6,974 nucleotides of DNA from Gammaproteobacteria bacterium (GTDB lineage: Bacteria > Pseudomonadota > Gammaproteobacteria > Chromatiales > Chromatiaceae), in the NCBI GenBank assembly GCA_019136395.1, contig JAGVUH010000177.1, positions 1-6,974 of the forward strand, written 5' to 3'. Positions within the stretch are counted from its first letter, which is position 1. The number at the start of each line of letters is the position of its first letter. A program made the translations under genes and the position numbers. Below, one piece after another: positions 5,742 to 6,974 of this stretch. Under the pieces are notes generated by a model that was not told the origin of the DNA, made no database searches, and saw only the letters and a program-made list of their open reading frames with translations.

Positions 5742-6452
5742 ATGCAACTGACCAATATCAGCGATATCCAGGGCCAGATCGAACTCGTCTCCGGTCTGCA
5801 CATCGGCAGTGGCAACGCCGAGATGCACATCGGCGGCACCGACAATCCGGTCATCAAGAATCCGGTCACCGGCGAACCCTACATCCCCGGCTCCAGCCTC
5901 AAGGGCAAGATGCGCAGCCTGCTGGAGTGGCGCGCCGGCGTGGTCGCCATCGCCGAGGGCAAGCCCCTGGGCTTCCGGCACCTGCCCAAGCTCAACTGCG
6001 CGGCCGCCAGCCAGGGGCGGGCCATCCTCAAGCTCTTCGGCGGTGCCCCCGAAGGCGCGGGTAAGGACGACAAGCTGGTCGCCGAGATCGGCCCCACCCG
6101 CCTGGCCTTCTGGGATTGCGCCCTGGACCCCGCCTGGGTCAAGGAGATGCAGGACAAGAACCTGCTCCTCACCGAGACCAAGATGGAGAACATGATCGAC
6201 CGCATCGCCGGCGTCGCCGAGCATCCGCGCAACACCGAACGGGTCCCCGCCGGGGCGCGCTTCGACTTCCGCCTCACCCTCAAGGTGGTGGACGGCGAGG
6301 AACTGCTCGACGACCTGCTGCGCGGTTTGCGCCTGCTGGAACTGACCGGCCTGGGCGGCTCCGGCTCCCGGGGCTACGGCAAGTTGCGCTTCACCCGCCT
6401 GACCCTGGACGGGGACTCGCTCATGGAGCGCCTGGCCGCCACCACGGCCTGA
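5742..6452 (+). CDS. csm3: Type III-A CRISPR RAMP backbone subunit and target RNase Csm3
   Basis: 236 aa Cas7-type RAMP protein that forms the filament along the crRNA and cleaves the bound target RNA every six nucleotides. Seen: SGLHIGSGNAEMHIGGTDNPVIKNP (17-41), in which D34 corresponds to the catalytic aspartate known in Csm3 (Asp33 of the streptococcal protein), then YIPGSSLKGKMRSLLE (47-62), the strongest family signature, and near the end the glycine-rich loop TGLGGSGSRGYGKLRF (202-217). Length is usual for the family. Start ATG at 5742 has AGGAGA (5730-5735) 6 bases upstream. Lies 15 bases after csm2 and 37 before csm4. The catalytic residue is present, so target RNA cleavage is expected. 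Identification very firm. Confidence 0.97.
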   Translation: MQLTNISDIQGQIELVSGLHIGSGNAEMHIGGTDNPVIKNPVTGEPYIPGSSLKGKMRSLLEWRAGVVAIAEGKPLGFRHLPKLNCAAASQGRAILKLFGGAPEGAGKDDKLVAEIGPTRLAFWDCALDPAWVKEMQDKNLLLTETKMENMIDRIAGVAEHPRNTERVPAGARFDFRLTLKVVDGEELLDDLLRGLRLLELTGLGGSGSRGYGKLRFTRLTLDGDSLMERLAATTA

Positions 6453-6489
6453 ACGGAGCCATTCACCCCGCTACAGAGGAGACACGCGG

Positions 6490-6974
6490 ATGCGGAGCCT
6501 ATGCGTCACACTCACGCCCTTGTCGGCCTTCGGCGGGCCGCTCAAGGGCGATACCCTCTTCGGCCACCTGTGCTGGGCGGTGCGCAACCGCCATGGCGAG
6601 GACCGGCTGCGGGACCTCCTGACGGGTTACACCCAAGGTCAGCCCTTCGCCGTGTGTTCGGATGCCTTGCCCCAGGGCCATCTCCCCCGGCCCGCCTGGC
6701 CCCTGCACCGGTTCACCCTGACCGGTGATCAGGATCGCAAGGCCGTCAAACGCCTGCGCTGGCTGCCCACCGGGGCCTTCGACCAACCCCTGACCCAGTG
6801 GCTCGACCAGTGCCGCAGCGACGCCCAGGTCTTGGCCGCCCAGGACTTGACGGGCAACACCCTGACCCGCCTCCATGCCCAACCCCACAACAGTATCGAC
6901 CGGCGCAGTGGCACCACCGGCGGCGCCGACTTCGCCCCCTACAGCCTGCCCCAGTATTGGCATGCCGCTGGGGT
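6490..6974 (+). CDS. csm4: Type III-A CRISPR RAMP subunit Csm4 (3' end outside window)
   Basis: Cas5-type RAMP protein that caps the Csm complex at the crRNA 5' tag and holds Cas10. The first 161 codons are present with no stop before the window ends. Seen: SAFGGPLKGDTLFGHLCWAVRNRHGEDRL (12-40), the N-terminal signature in which GDTLFGxLCWA is characteristic; SDALPQGHLPRPAWPL, which fits the conserved 'SDA-P-G-LPRP' segment; and QPHNSIDRRSGTT (131-143) followed by FAPY, matching the T-x-QPHNSI-R loop of Csm4. Start is the ATG at 6490 with AGAGGAGA (6475-6482) ahead of it. The other open frames over this stretch carry no family motifs. The usual next gene would be csm5, outside the window. Identification firm despite truncation. 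Confidence 0.94.
   Translation, partial: MRSLCVTLTPLSAFGGPLKGDTLFGHLCWAVRNRHGEDRLRDLLTGYTQGQPFAVCSDALPQGHLPRPAWPLHRFTLTGDQDRKAVKRLRWLPTGAFDQPLTQWLDQCRSDAQVLAAQDLTGNTLTRLHAQPHNSIDRRSGTTGGADFAPYSLPQYWHAAG

Noticed and set aside
6116..6622. 168-codon frame spanning the csm3 end and csm4 beginning
   Set aside because: Arg/Pro/Gly-rich frame-shifted translation; the csm3 and csm4 signatures establish the true frames here.

Overview
The window is the core of a type III-A (Csm) CRISPR-Cas locus. All genes are on the + strand and the window cuts the locus at both ends. In order: the 3' part of cas6 (crRNA maturation), a 331-base intergenic stretch with dispersed repeats, a CARF-domain protein of the NE0113 family (usually named Csm6), cas10/csm1, csm2, csm3 and the 5' part of csm4. 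csm5, cas1, cas2 and a CRISPR array are not in the window; csm5 would be expected just downstream of csm4.

The DNA is very GC-rich with strong G/C third positions, so several long antisense and frame-shifted ORFs exist as shadows. The intergenic repeat core, read on the minus strand, gives the phantom peptides YYETKPTS, LLRNEANF and TTKRSQL. From memory these recur in purple sulfur bacteria (Chromatiaceae) and some other high-GC genomes. A gammaproteobacterium of the Chromatiales type is my best guess, at modest confidence.

Layout: 2-880 cas6 (5' end missing). 881-1211 is non-coding: three tandem copies of the repeat (the first already overlaps the cas6 stop codon), then three 10-base direct repeats, then a candidate promoter with a dyad in its spacer. 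1212-2393 is the CARF protein. 2437-5214 is cas10, followed by csm2 (5229-5726), csm3 (5742-6452) and csm4 (6490 to the window end), with gaps of 14, 15 and 37 bases. This spacing indicates one operon from the CARF gene onward, with cas6 possibly a separate transcript upstream.

How the genes work together: Cas6 cuts pre-crRNA. Csm3 (backbone, target RNase, Asp34 present), Csm2 (small subunit), Csm4 (5' crRNA tag binding) and Cas10 form the interference complex. Cas10 keeps both the HD nuclease motifs and the GGDD cyclase motif, so target binding should trigger ssDNA cleavage and cyclic oligoadenylate synthesis. The CARF protein is the expected sensor or degrader of that signal, but it has no histidine after residue 158 and so cannot carry a HEPN R-x4-6-H RNase site in its C-terminal half. 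The most notable points are this HEPN-less CARF protein with a possible DNA-binding C-terminus, a zinc ribbon in Cas10 that appears to have lost its cysteines, an RGG-like tail on Csm2, the repeat element that supplies the cas6 stop codon and recurs in the tail of the CARF gene, and an operator-like arrangement ahead of the CARF gene.
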